Shown piece after piece: positions 52,901 to 61,944 of a stretch of DNA of 64,000 nt. The DNA is taken from contig NZ_CP022680.1 in the NCBI RefSeq assembly GCF_003595525.1, positions 1,576,001 to 1,640,000 of the forward strand. The letters are read 5' to 3'. Each line of letters opens with the position of its first letter. Positions within the stretch are counted from its first letter, which is position 1. The notes beneath the pieces were generated by a model. The model made no database searches. It was not told where the DNA came from and saw only the letters and a list, made by a program, of their open reading frames with translations. This stretch comes from Streptococcus respiraculi. Lineage in GTDB: Bacteria > Bacillota > Bacilli > Lactobacillales > Streptococcaceae. A program made the position numbers and the translations under genes.

Positions 52901-55900
52901 TGGATCAGAACCTTTGTCTACTTCCTCGCCATCGTCCACACCATCGCCGTCAGTATCAGCTTTCAACGGATCGGTACCAAGTTCTTTTTCCTTGCCATCA
53001 GATAGACCATCTCCGTCTGAATCTGCTTTAGCTGGATCGGTGCCGTTGGTCTTTTCATCGCCGTCGTTAACACCGTCACCATCAGTATCTGCTTTCAATG
53101 GATCGGTGCCGTTGGTTTTCTCATCACCGTCATTTACACCATCGCCATCAGTATCTGCTTTCAATGGATCGGTGCCGTTGGTTTTCTCATCACCGTCATT
53201 TACACCATCGCCATCTGAATCTGCTTCATTTGGATTAGTACCATCTTTGGCTTCATCTTCATCAGATACGCCATCGTTGTCGCTGTCTTTTGGTGTTTCG
53301 GCTGGTTTGCTAGTCGCAACTTTCGGATCAGAACCTTTGTCTACTTCCTCGCCATCGTTCACACCATCACCATCGGTATCAGCTTTCAACGGATCGGTAC
53401 CAAGTTCTTTTTCCTTGCCATCAGATAGACCATCGCCATCGCTATCAGATTTCAATGGATCAGTGCCGTTGGTCTTTTCATCGCCGTCGTTAACACCGTC
53501 ACCATCAGTATCTGCTTTCAATGGATCGGTGCCGTTGGTTTTCTCATCACCGTCATTTACACCATCGCCATCTGAATCTGCTTCATTTGGATTAGTACCA
53601 TCTTTGGCTTCGTCTTCATCAGATACGCCATCGTTGTCGCTATCTTTCGGTGTTTCAGTTGGTTTGCTAGTCGCAACTTTTGGATCAGAACCTTTGTCTA
53701 CTTCCTCGCCATCGTTCACACCATCACCGTCTGTATCTGCTTTAGTCGGATCCGTACCAAGTTCTTTTTCTTTACCATCAGATAGACCATCGCCATCGCT
53801 GTCAGATTTCAGTGGGTCGGTGCCATCGGCTTTTTCATCACCATCATTTACACCATCGCCATCACTATCAGCTTTCAATGGATCGGTGCCGTTAGCTTTT
53901 TCATCACCGTCATTTACACCATCGCCATCGCTATCAGATTTCAATGGATCGGTGCCATTAGCTTTTTCATCACCGTCATTTACACCGTCACCATCGCTGT
54001 CAGATTTCAGTGGATCGGTGCCGTTGGCTTTTTCATCACCGTCATTTACACCGTCGCCATCGCTATCAGATTTCAGTGGATCGGTGCCGTTGGTTTTCTC
54101 ATCACCGTCGTTAACACCATCGCCATCGCTATCAGATTTCAATGGATCGGTGCCGTTAGCTTTTTCATCGCCGTCGTTCACACCGTCGCCATCGCTATCA
54201 GATTTCAATGGATCGGTGCCGTCGGCTTTTTCATCACCGTCATTTACACCATCACCATCTGAATCTGCTTCATTTGGATTGGTACCATCTTTAGCTTCGT
54301 CTTCATCAGACACGCCATCGCCGTCGCTATCTTTCGGTGTTTCAGTTGGTTTGCTAGTCGCAACTTTCGGATCAGAACCTTTGTCTACTTCCTCGCCATC
54401 GTTCACACCATCACCATCGGTATCTGCTTTCAACGGATCTGTACCAAGTTCTTTTTCCTTGCCATCAGATAGACCATCGCCATCGCTATCAGATTTCAAT
54501 GGATCAGTGCCGTTGGTCTTTTCATCGCCGTCGTTAACACCGTCACCATCAGTATCTGCTTTCAATGGATCGGTGCCGTTGGTTTTCTCATCACCGTCAT
54601 TTACACCATCGCCATCTGAATCTGCTTCATTTGGATTAGTACCATCTTTGGCTTCGTCTTCATCAGATACGCCATCGTTGTCGCTATCTTTCGGTGTTTC
54701 AGTTGGTTTGCTAGTCGCAACTTTTGGATCAGAACCTTTGTCTACTTCCTCGCCATCGTTCACACCATCACCGTCTGTATCTGCTTTAGTCGGATCCGTA
54801 CCAAGTTCTTTTTCTTTACCATCAGATAGACCATCGCCATCGCTGTCAGATTTCAGTGGGTCGGTGCCATCGGCTTTTTCATCACCATCATTTACACCAT
54901 CGCCATCACTATCAGCTTTCAATGGATCTGTGCCGTTAGCTTTTTCATCACCGTCATTTACACCATCGCCATCTGAATCTGCTTCATTTGGATTAGTACC
55001 ATATTTGGCTTCGTCTTCATCAGATACGCCATCGTTGTCGCTGTCTTTCGGTGTTTCGGCTGGTTTGCTAGTCGCAACTTTCGGATCAGAACCTTTGTCC
55101 ACTTCCTCGCCATCGTCCACACCATCGCCGTCAGTATCAGCTTTCAACGGATCGGTACCAAGTTCTTTTTCCTTGCCATCAGATAGACCATCGCCGTCTG
55201 AATCTGACTTCAATGGATCTGTGCCGTTGGTCTTTTCATCGCCGTCGTTCACACCATCACCATCGGTATCTGCTTTCAACGGATCGGTACCAAGTTCTTT
55301 TTCTTTACCATCAGATAGACCATCGCCATCTGAATCTGCTTCATTTGGATTAGTACCATCTTTGGCTTCGTCTTCATCAGATACGCCATCGTTGTCGCTG
55401 TCTTTTGGTGTTTCGGCTGGTTTGCTAGTCGCAACTTTCGGATCAGAGCCTTTGTCTACTTCCTCGCCATCGTTCACACCATCACCATCGGTATCTGCTT
55501 TCAACGGATCGGTACCAAGTTCTTTTTCCTTACCGTCAGATAGACCATCGCCATCGCTATCAGATTTCATTGGATCTGTGCCGTTGGTCTTTTCATCGCC
55601 GTCATTTACACCATCGCCATCTGAATCTGCTTTAGATGGATCGGTGCCATCAGCTTTTTCATCACCATCATTTACACCGTCGCCATCTGAATCTGCTTCA
55701 TTTGGATTAGTACCATCTTTGGCTTCATCTTCATCAGATACGCCATCGTTGTCGCTGTCTTTCGGTGTTTCAGCTGGTTTGCTAGTCGCAACTTTCGGAT
55801 CAGAACCTTTGTCTACTTCCTCGCCATCGTTCACACCATCACCATCGGTATCTGCTTTCAACGGATCTGTACCAAGTTCTTTTTCTTTACCATCAGATAG

Positions 55901-58900
55901 ACCATCGCCGTCTGAATCTGACTTCAATGGATCAGTGCCGTTAGCTTTTTCATCGCCGTCATTTACACCATCGCCATCTGAATCTGCTTTCAATGGATCG
56001 GTGCCGTCGGCTTTTTCATCACCGTCATTGACACCGTCACCATCTGAATCAGCTTTAGATGGATCAGTGCGATCTGCGATTTCCTGATCATCTGATACGC
56101 CATCGCCATCTGAATCTGACTTCAATGGATCGGTGCCATCGGCTTTTTCATCACCGTCATTTACACCGTCGCCATCGCTATCAGATTTCAATGGATCGGT
56201 GCCAAGTTCTTTTTCCTTGCCATCAGATAGACCATCGCCGTCTGAATCTGACTTCAATGGATCGGTGCCGTTAGCTTTCTCATCACCGTCGTTCACACCA
56301 TCGCCATCTGAATCTGACTTCAATGGATCGGTACCGTCAGCTTTTTCATCGCCGTCGTTCACACCATCGCCATCTGAATCTGACTTCAATGGATCGGTAC
56401 CATCAGCTTTTTCATCGCCGTCATTTACACCATCGCCATCGCTATCAGATTTCAATGGATCGGTGCCATTAGCTTTTTCATCACCGTCATTTACACCGTC
56501 ACCATCGCTGTCAGATTTCAGTGGATCGGTGCCGTTGGCTTTTTCATCACCGTCATTTACACCGTCGCCATCGCTATCAGATTTCAGTGGATCGGTGCCG
56601 TTGGTTTTCTCATCACCGTCGTTAACACCATCGCCATCTGAATCAGCTTTAGATGGATCAGTGCGATCTGCGATTTCCTGATCATCTGATACGCCATCGC
56701 CATCCGTATCTTTATTAGCATCGTGAATAATCTCAACTGGAACATTTACTATTTCCTTAGAGCCATCACCGTATGTAACTTCAACTGGAACTGTATGCTC
56801 ACCGACTGTAGTTGGAACATCGCTCTTCAATTCCTTGTTAGTAATTTCAGCACCGGCTGGGGTTGGAATAGCATTCTTGATGTCATCTTCCGTAACGCCT
56901 TCGGTTTTTGGCTTGGTAACCTTGTTAGCAGTTGGTTCATATTTCTCGTTGTCGGCTACCTTAGTGATTTCAACTGGAACATTAACTGTATCTTTGGTGC
57001 CATCGCCGTATGTAACTTCAACTGGAACTGTATGCTCACCTACAGTAGTTGGAACATCACCTTTGAGCTCTTTATTGGTAATTTCTGCACCGGCTGGTGT
57101 CGGAATGGCATTCTTGATGTCATCTTCCGTAACGCCTTCGGTTTCTGGTTTGCTTACCTTGTTAGCAGTTGGTTCATATTTCTCGTTGTCGGCTACCTTG
57201 GTAATGGTAACAGGAACATTTACTGTATCTTTAGTACCATCACCGTATGTAACTTCAACAGGAACTGTATGCTCACCGACAGTAGTTGGAACATCGCTCT
57301 TCAATTCCTTGTTGGTAATTTCAGCACCGGCTGGTGTCGGAATGGCATTCTTGATGTCATCTTCCGTAACGCCTTCGGTTTCTGGTTTGCTTACCTTAGT
57401 AGCTGTTGGGTCGTATTTCTCGTTATCATCTACCTTGGTAATCTCAACAGGAACGTTAACCGTGTCTTTGGTGCCATCACCGTATGTAACTTCTACTGGT
57501 ACTGTGTGTTCACCGACTGTAGTTGGAACATCACTCTTCAATTCCTTGTTGGTAATTTCTGCACCAGCTGGTGTCGGAATAGCATTCTTGATGTCATCTT
57601 CCGTAACGCCTTCAGTTTCTGGTTTGCTTACCTTGTTAGCAGTTGGTTCATATTTCTCATTGTCGGCTACCTTGGTAATGGTAACAGGAACATTTACTGT
57701 ATCTTTAGTACCATCACCGTAGGTGACTTCTACTGGGACTGTATGCTCACCTACAGTAGTTGGAACATCACTCTTCAATTCCTTGTTGGTAATTTCAGCA
57801 CCGGCTGGTGTCGGAATGGCATTCTTGATGTCATCTTCCGTAACGCCTTCAGTTTCTGGTTTGCTTACCTTAGTAGCTGTTGGGTCGTATTTCTCGTTGT
57901 CGGCTACCTTGGTAATGGTAACAGGAACATTCACTGTATCTTTAGTACCATCACCGTATGTAACTTCAACAGGAACTGTATGCTCACCGACTGTAGTTGG
58001 AACATCACTCTTCAATTCCTTGTTAGTAATTTCAGCACCATCTGGTGTTGGAATAGCATTCTTGATGTCATCTTCCGTAACGCCTTCGGTTTCTGGTTTG
58101 CTTACCTTGTTAGCTGTTGGTTCATATTTCTCGTTGTCGGCTACCTTGGTAATGGTAACAGGAACATTCACTGTATCTTTAGTACCATCACCGTATGTAA
58201 CTTCAACTGGAACTGTATGCTCACCGACTGTAGTTGGAACATCACCTTTGAGCTCTTTGTTGGTAATTTCAGCACCATCTGGTGTTGGAATAGCATTCTT
58301 GATGTCATCTTCCGTAACACCCTCAGTTTCTGGTTTGCTTACCTTATTCGCTGTTGGCTCATATTTCTGGTTATCATCTACCTTGGTAATCTCAACAGGA
58401 ACATTAACCGTATCTTTAGTGCCATCGCCATACGTTACAACAACTGGTACTGTTGTTTCACCTACTGCGGTTGGTAATTCTCCTTGGATAGCTTTATCTG
58501 TGATGGTCGCTCCATCTGGTGTCGGAATAGCATTCTTGATGTCATCTTCCGTAACGCCTTCGGTTTCTGGCTTGGTCACCTTGTTAGCAGTTGGTTCGTA
58601 TTTCTCGTTGTCGGCTACCTTAGTGATTTCAACTGGAACATTAACTGTATCTTTAGTACCATCGCCGTATGTAACTTCAACAGGAACTGTATGATTGCCA
58701 ACTGTGGTTGGAACATCACCTTTGAGCTCTTTGTTGGTAATTTCAGCACCGGCTGGGGTCGGAATGGCATTCTTGATGTCATCTTCCGTAACGCCTTCGG
58801 TTTCTGGTTTGCTTACCTTGTTAGCAGTTGGTTCGTATTTCTCGTTGTCGGCTACCTTGGTAATGGTAACAGGAACATTTACTGTTTCCTTAGTACCATC

Positions 58901-61270
58901 GCCATAGGTCACTTCAACAGGAACTTCATAGTTTCCGATTTCGGTTGGAAGAGTACCTTTGATCTCCTTGTTGGTAATTTCTGCGCCGTTTGGAGCAGTA
59001 ATAGCGTTCTTGATATCGTCTGCCGTTAGTGGACTAGTTTCTGGGGCACTAAGTGATGTAATATTTGGATCAAATTGATCTCTATCTGGAACTTCAAATA
59101 TCTCTACTGGTACCTTAACTGTTTCCTTAGAACCATCGCCATAGGTCACTTCAACAGGAACTTCATAGTTTCCGATTTCGGTTGGAAGAGTACCTTTAAT
59201 CTCCTTGTTGGTGATTTCTGCACCGTCTGGAGCAGTAATGGCATTTTTGATGTCGTCTGCTGTAACAGAGGCATTCTCTGGGACACGAAGTGATGTAATA
59301 TTCGGATCAAACTGGTCCTTATCAGACGGATAATTTACAACAACCGTCACAATCTTTTCTTGCCCACTTGGAGTAGTTAATTTGACATATACCGAATTGT
59401 TCTTACCTTTTGTTGGTAGGGTAGTGGTTGGTTGTGCAGTAGCAACATCAGCCGAATCAACGATTTCAGCTTGGATTTGATCTCTTGTGATGTTGTATCC
59501 AACATTTCCATCTGCTTCCGTTGTGGTACCAAGGTAGTTTTCAAATACCTTATCCTTGATTTCTTGCTCAGTAACTGTTTGATTTGCCTGCTTTTCAATC
59601 GGACTTGCTGGATTAGTTACACGTAAGGCTGCAATCTTAAACTTCTCAGAAACCGCCTCTTGGTTGGAAGAACTAGTCTCTGCAACAGCTCGAACCGTGT
59701 AGTATGGAAGAGCATTTGTATTTGGGAAATGGTGAATAATATTCCCTCTACCAAAGGTAACTCGGCTCTTATCTTCTGGCTGCGTGAAATTCACTACATC
59801 GTCATGTACAAATGCTTGTGGATCATTCGGATCGCCCTTACCTCCGGTCAAATGAAGACCAGTAATCGGACGTTCACTCGCAGCTGTAATCGTTCCTGTC
59901 GTAAATTCTTTGGTCGTTGGTGTATCTTCCCAAACAAAATAATTTTCAAAATTTGTCGCCTTCGCTACTGCCGTAATCGTAACGGGCACAGTCAATTCAT
60001 CCCTTGTCTCATCTGCGTATGTCACGACAACTGGCACTTCATAATCTCCAGGTGCACTTGGAAGTGTTGTGCCTTCTTTGAGCGTAACGGTACCATTTCC
60101 CTTGTTAATTACAGCACCAGTCACATCAGCTTCTGTCAACCCACCTTCTGGACGCGTCACACGAGAAGCGGTTGGATTGTAGCGGAGGTTATCCGGCATT
60201 GGAACAGCTCGAGTACTTCCCATAATACGGTTAAATGGATTGGCTACACCACTTGATGTCATACCAGCTAAGAATGGTAAATCTTCTTTAAGATTATCTG
60301 GAATTTCTGCAGTTACAACCATTCTATATGCATTGTCACCACCACCTGTTTCCCAAGAAGCATAGACTGCTCCCATTTTGTCCTTAACGTTGCTATCAAG
60401 AAATCCTGTTAACGCTTCATCCCCACGGGAGACACGAGTCCCCCATTCTCTGTCAAATTTTCCATTTTCTCTCGAACCAACAAAACGGCTATTGGTGCTT
60501 TTATCAAAATCATTCGGATTAACAGACCATCTGTGAGACCATTCATGCCCATAGCCATTTCGACCATCATATTTTGCAATCGAATCAATGATCACACCTT
60601 TTGGCACAGCAAAGTAGATAAGTGGTCTAGTGTTCCATTGCTCATTACTAAGGTTATACTTAATATCCCAAACAACTGAGCGTTTCCCAGTTCTTGGATC
60701 TGTCAGGATTCTTTGATCATATACAACGGAACGTTCAACGTAGTTCGTACCATCTTCGCTTCTTGCTCTTAAACCTTTGGTATTGGCTAACTTGAAGTTC
60801 CCATTGTCTTCTACACTAGCTGCACGGAAGCCTGTTCCTTCTGGAATTGACTCTGCTGCATGGACAAGTTTTGCCCCTTCAATGACATAGGTTGCACCAT
60901 TGTAAACAATTGTTGCAGCCCCATCAGAAGCGATAGTGACCATTTCTGCTGTTAATTCAGGATTAGCCTTTAAGACACGTTTTAGAACACGCTCACGGTC
61001 ATCGTCTGTTAAGTTGGAACTATCTGCCACACTGACTTGTTCCGGTTCTTTGGGTACAAATTCTCCTGTGGATAGAGTAATTTCAGATGCAGCATTGCCC
61101 AATGCCTTATCGCTTTCGCTGACAATTGTTGCAACAACATCTGAAATGACCGACTCTGGAGTTTCAGCTGATACCGTTGGTACACCGATAATGGCAGCCC
61201 CTAAAAATACAGAAAAAACTCCAATCTTAAACTTTCTTATTGAAAATCGTTCTTGTCGTTTAAAAAACAT
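49946..61270 (-). CDS. Giant YSIRK/LPXTG surface protein with Rib and TSP3 repeats
   Basis: A 3774-residue sortase-anchored wall protein. Order: YSIRK-type signal (FSIRKFKIGVFSVFLG, cut after VSA near 35); an N-terminal region to about 355 with no family I can name, probably ligand-binding; a Rib-like module (about 359-437) and a linker; 11 Rib/alpha-type modules of 79 residues (about 650-1518); roughly 2100 residues of thrombospondin type 3 repeats (about 1519-3620; DSDGDGVNDGDEKANGTDP and variants), which bind calcium through DxDxDG loops; a repeated GGDHQGGSK segment (about 3640-3720); LPRTG at 3737-3741, a hydrophobic span and the tail SRKAKKDEES. RBS AAGGAG. The likely role is a long calcium-stiffened stalk carrying an adhesin; this is inferred. 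Confidence 0.93.
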   Translation of the reverse strand: MFFKRQERFSIRKFKIGVFSVFLGAAIIGVPTVSAETPESVISDVVATIVSESDKALGNAASEITLSTGEFVPKEPEQVSVADSSNLTDDDRERVLKRVLKANPELTAEMVTIASDGAATIVYNGATYVIEGAKLVHAAESIPEGTGFRAASVEDNGNFKLANTKGLRARSEDGTNYVERSVVYDQRILTDPRTGKRSVVWDIKYNLSNEQWNTRPLIYFAVPKGVIIDSIAKYDGRNGYGHEWSHRWSVNPNDFDKSTNSRFVGSRENGKFDREWGTRVSRGDEALTGFLDSNVKDKMGAVYASWETGGGDNAYRMVVTAEIPDNLKEDLPFLAGMTSSGVANPFNRIMGSTRAVPMPDNLRYNPTASRVTRPEGGLTEADVTGAVINKGNGTVTLKEGTTLPSAPGDYEVPVVVTYADETRDELTVPVTITAVAKATNFENYFVWEDTPTTKEFTTGTITAASERPITGLHLTGGKGDPNDPQAFVHDDVVNFTQPEDKSRVTFGRGNIIHHFPNTNALPYYTVRAVAETSSSNQEAVSEKFKIAALRVTNPASPIEKQANQTVTEQEIKDKVFENYLGTTTEADGNVGYNITRDQIQAEIVDSADVATAQPTTTLPTKGKNNSVYVKLTTPSGQEKIVTVVVNYPSDKDQFDPNITSLRVPENASVTADDIKNAITAPDGAEITNKEIKGTLPTEIGNYEVPVEVTYGDGSKETVKVPVEIFEVPDRDQFDPNITSLSAPETSPLTADDIKNAITAPNGAEITNKEIKGTLPTEIGNYEVPVEVTYGDGTKETVNVPVTITKVADNEKYEPTANKVSKPETEGVTEDDIKNAIPTPAGAEITNKELKGDVPTTVGNHTVPVEVTYGDGTKDTVNVPVEITKVADNEKYEPTANKVTKPETEGVTEDDIKNAIPTPDGATITDKAIQGELPTAVGETTVPVVVTYGDGTKDTVNVPVEITKVDDNQKYEPTANKVSKPETEGVTEDDIKNAIPTPDGAEITNKELKGDVPTTVGEHTVPVEVTYGDGTKDTVNVPVTITKVADNEKYEPTANKVSKPETEGVTEDDIKNAIPTPDGAEITNKELKSDVPTTVGEHTVPVEVTYGDGTKDTVNVPVTITKVADNEKYDPTATKVSKPETEGVTEDDIKNAIPTPAGAEITNKELKSDVPTTVGEHTVPVEVTYGDGTKDTVNVPVTITKVADNEKYEPTANKVSKPETEGVTEDDIKNAIPTPAGAEITNKELKSDVPTTVGEHTVPVEVTYGDGTKDTVNVPVEITKVDDNEKYDPTATKVSKPETEGVTEDDIKNAIPTPAGAEITNKELKSDVPTTVGEHTVPVEVTYGDGTKDTVNVPVTITKVADNEKYEPTANKVSKPETEGVTEDDIKNAIPTPAGAEITNKELKGDVPTTVGEHTVPVEVTYGDGTKDTVNVPVEITKVADNEKYEPTANKVTKPKTEGVTEDDIKNAIPTPAGAEITNKELKSDVPTTVGEHTVPVEVTYGDGSKEIVNVPVEIIHDANKDTDGDGVSDDQEIADRTDPSKADSDGDGVNDGDEKTNGTDPLKSDSDGDGVNDGDEKANGTDPLKSDSDGDGVNDGDEKANGTDPLKSDSDGDGVNDGDEKADGTDPLKSDSDGDGVNDGDEKADGTDPLKSDSDGDGVNDGDEKANGTDPLKSDSDGDGLSDGKEKELGTDPLKSDSDGDGVNDGDEKADGTDPLKSDSDGDGVSDDQEIADRTDPSKADSDGDGVNDGDEKADGTDPLKADSDGDGVNDGDEKANGTDPLKSDSDGDGLSDGKEKELGTDPLKADTDGDGVNDGEEVDKGSDPKVATSKPAETPKDSDNDGVSDEDEAKDGTNPNEADSDGDGVNDGDEKADGTDPSKADSDGDGVNDGDEKTNGTDPMKSDSDGDGLSDGKEKELGTDPLKADTDGDGVNDGEEVDKGSDPKVATSKPAETPKDSDNDGVSDEDEAKDGTNPNEADSDGDGLSDGKEKELGTDPLKADTDGDGVNDGDEKTNGTDPLKSDSDGDGLSDGKEKELGTDPLKADTDGDGVDDGEEVDKGSDPKVATSKPAETPKDSDNDGVSDEDEAKYGTNPNEADSDGDGVNDGDEKANGTDPLKADSDGDGVNDGDEKADGTDPLKSDSDGDGLSDGKEKELGTDPTKADTDGDGVNDGEEVDKGSDPKVATSKPTETPKDSDNDGVSDEDEAKDGTNPNEADSDGDGVNDGDEKTNGTDPLKADTDGDGVNDGDEKTNGTDPLKSDSDGDGLSDGKEKELGTDPLKADTDGDGVNDGEEVDKGSDPKVATSKPTETPKDSDGDGVSDEDEAKDGTNPNEADSDGDGVNDGDEKADGTDPLKSDSDGDGVNDGDEKANGTDPLKSDSDGDGVNDGDEKTNGTDPLKSDSDGDGVNDGDEKANGTDPLKSDSDGDGVNDGDEKANGTDPLKSDSDGDGVNDGDEKANGTDPLKADSDGDGVNDGDEKADGTDPLKSDSDGDGLSDGKEKELGTDPTKADTDGDGVNDGEEVDKGSDPKVATSKPTETPKDSDNDGVSDEDEAKDGTNPNEADSDGDGVNDGDEKTNGTDPLKADTDGDGVNDGDEKTNGTDPLKSDSDGDGLSDGKEKELGTDPLKADTDGDGVNDGEEVDKGSDPKVATSKPAETPKDSDNDGVSDEDEAKDGTNPNEADSDGDGVNDGDEKTNGTDPLKADTDGDGVNDGDEKTNGTDPLKADTDGDGVNDGDEKTNGTDPAKADSDGDGLSDGKEKELGTDPLKADTDGDGVDDGEEVDKGSDPKAATSKPAETPKDSDNDGVSDEDEAKDGTNPNEADSDGDGVNDGDEKANGTDPLKSDSDGDGLSDGKEKELGTDPTKADSDGDGVNDGEEVDKGSDPKAITSKPTETPKDSDGDGVSDEDEAKDGTNPNEADSDGDGLSDGKEKELGTDPLKADTDGDGVNDGEEVDKGSDPKAITSTPTETPKDSDNDGVSDEDEAKDGTDPAKSDTDGDGLSDGKEKELGTDPLKADTDGDGVSDGDEKADNTDPLKSDTDGDGLSDGEEKVNNTDPLKHDTDGDGVEDGQEKQDGTSPLNHDTDGDGVSDGDEKAAGTNPLKSDSDEDGLSDGKEKDLGTDPLKADSDGDGVNDGEEVAKGTDPKAATSKPNHDTGTGIETPDKPVLKLDEDDDNDGVTNGEELQNGTDYTKVDTDGDGVSDGDEKVDNTDPLKSDTDGDGLSDGEEKVNNTDPLKHDTDGDGVEDGQEKQDGTNPLNHDTDGDGVEDGDGLSDGEEKVNNTDPLKHDTDGDGVEDGQEKQDGTSPLNHDTDGDGVSDGDEKAAGTNPLKSDSDEDGLSDGKEKDLGTDPLKADSDGDGVNDGEEVAKGTDPKAATSKPNHDTGTGIETPDKPVLKLDEDDDNDGVTNGEELQNGTDYTKVDTDGDGVSDGDEKVDNTDPLKSDTDGDGLSDGEEKVNNTDPLKHDTDGDGVEDGQEKQDGTNPLNHDTDGDGVEDGVEKQDSTDPLKTDTDGDGLTDGKEKELGTDPTKADSDGDGVNDGEEVAKGTDPKAATSKPNHDTGTGIETPDKPVLDLEGDDDNDGITNGEELQNGTDINNPDTDGDGVSDGDEKKAGTDAKDPSSKPSATNGGDSDQNKGDDQHSDSKGSDHQGDSKGGDHQGGSKGGDHQGGSKGGDHQGGSKGSDHQGGSKGGDHQGGSKGGDHQGGSKGGDQDSPRQGVPAKRISVHPKHLMLPRTGSEEDKALPYGLGIVGLVALTSLASRKAKKDEES
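50105..50345 (-). repeat. 27-bp repeats encoding GGDHQGGSK
   Basis: About eight near-identical 27-base units code for nine residues each, rich in Gly, His, Gln and Asp, just before the LPRTG motif. Variants GSDHQ and HSDSKGSDHQGDSK start the array. Confidence 0.85.
50400..56730 (-). repeat. TSP3 calcium-binding repeat array
   Basis: Tandem units of mostly 66 bases (22 residues) with interspersed longer units containing EEVDKGSDPKVATSKPAETPK. On the order of 90 DxDxDGxxD loops are present. Long stretches are identical at the DNA level, showing recent amplification. Confidence 0.9.
50775..52142 (-). repeat. 684-bp tandem duplication inside the TSP3 array
   Basis: The segments 50775-51458 and 51459-52142 match at an offset of exactly 684 bases over all parts I compared. 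The junction gives the irregular residue string GVEDGDGLSDGEEK, where one repeat lost its middle. 684 is 228 codons, so the frame is kept. Confidence 0.8.
56735..59325 (-). repeat. Eleven 237-bp Rib-type repeats
   Basis: Eleven 79-residue modules, each running from D(N/K/R)(E/D/Q)(K/Q)(Y/F) to VPV.I. Modules 5-11 are almost identical to each other; the two outermost (first in the protein) are more divergent, as expected of an array growing at its inner end. Confidence 0.9.
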
Positions 61271-61360
61271 TCTTTTCTCCTTTTTTATTGATTTTTAACG
61301 AACGAATAATGATTCATCACTATTTTCCGAACAACTGCATTCCACCTTTCTTTGATTTAT

Positions 61361-61392
61361 AAAAAATAGAGGCTTGATACAACCCCTATTTT
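61361..61392 (-). terminator. Terminator-like hairpin in the surface protein leader
   Basis: Minus strand AAAATAGGGG (61392-61383), ten-base loop, CCTCTATTTT (61372-61363), then TTATAAAT. It lies about 95 bases before the ATG of the giant gene and may attenuate its transcription. Confidence 0.45.
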
Positions 61393-61433
61393 AAAAGTTA
61401 GATAGGCAAGAGTAACAGGAACTCTCGTCTACC

Positions 61434-61526
61434 TTGACATTTAGGCAGTAACACGATACAATAAGAATACCACTAATTATTGTGTGTTGGTCAGCCAATC
61501 AAGCCCGGTTGTCTGACGCACTTTTT
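61434..61526 (+). ncRNA. Small RNA candidate with promoter and terminator
   Basis: A consensus promoter TTGACA (61434-61439), 17 bases, TACAAT (61457-61462) predicts a start near 61469. A hairpin with GTG..GTCAG pairing CTGACGCAC ends in TTTTT at 61522-61526. The transcript would be about 58 nt. No start codon with an RBS lies within it. It diverges from the giant surface protein gene. Confidence 0.5.
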
Positions 61527-61850
61527 ACTTGCTGCCAGATTCCGAATTTGACACTTCTCCCCTCGGATACCTCCCAATACTGTTATTTTTTGAAAGGGAA
61601 GGATTGTGAACTGTATTCCTTACATATATGCAACTGATTTAGGGATTTGGATGATCACTCTGCAAGTATATGCGAAAAAGTTTAATAGTAAGTGGGAGTT
61701 ATCCGCAGAAAGAGATGTACATTTTATACCTACTCTTCAATAGGTATAACAAAAAAATCAAAAAATTGATTTCTTTATTATAGCTATTGACCATTTCCCA
61801 CCCCTAAGGAATAGTTGCCACACAAGCTAGAATAGCTACATCTATGATTT

Positions 61851-61894
61851 GTGTAATCAAATGATTACACAAACATTATATAATCATTTGATTA
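61851..61894 (+). promoter_or_regulatory. Operator-promoter of the XRE gene
   Basis: A palindrome GTGTAATCA-AA-TGATTACAC (61851-61870) and a second, TAATCA-TT-TGATTA (61881-61894), share the half-site TAATCA. The -10 TATAAT (61879-61884) overlaps the second, so the product likely represses its own gene. Confidence 0.65.
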
Positions 61895-61944
61895 CCTTGT
61901 CAACACTTTTGCCTCAATATTTTGTATTTTTAGAAAGAAAACCT

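Larger units (their letters stand above)
61271..61944. other. Intergenic region between surface protein gene and XRE gene
   Basis: Contains the surface protein leader with a terminator-like hairpin (61361-61392), a plus-strand small-RNA candidate (61434-61526), a hairpin TATACCTA/TAGGTATA (61725-61748) and the XRE operator-promoter (61851-61894). 61530-61720 shows no ORF or signal I can support. Confidence 0.6.

Noticed and set aside
51843..56087. A 1414-codon open frame on the plus strand opposite the surface protein repeats
   Set aside because: It mirrors the TSP3 repeats in the antisense frame (endless SPSFTPSPS). It stays open only because the repeat codons, read backwards, give no stops; it has no RBS and no promoter.
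50400..56730. CRISPR-like periodicity
   Set aside because: The repeats are coding, 66 bases long and without variable spacers.
56723..59029. Several 180-584-codon plus-strand frames opposite the Rib repeats
   Set aside because: Antisense shadows of the 237-bp repeats in two frames; composition and periodicity follow the real gene.
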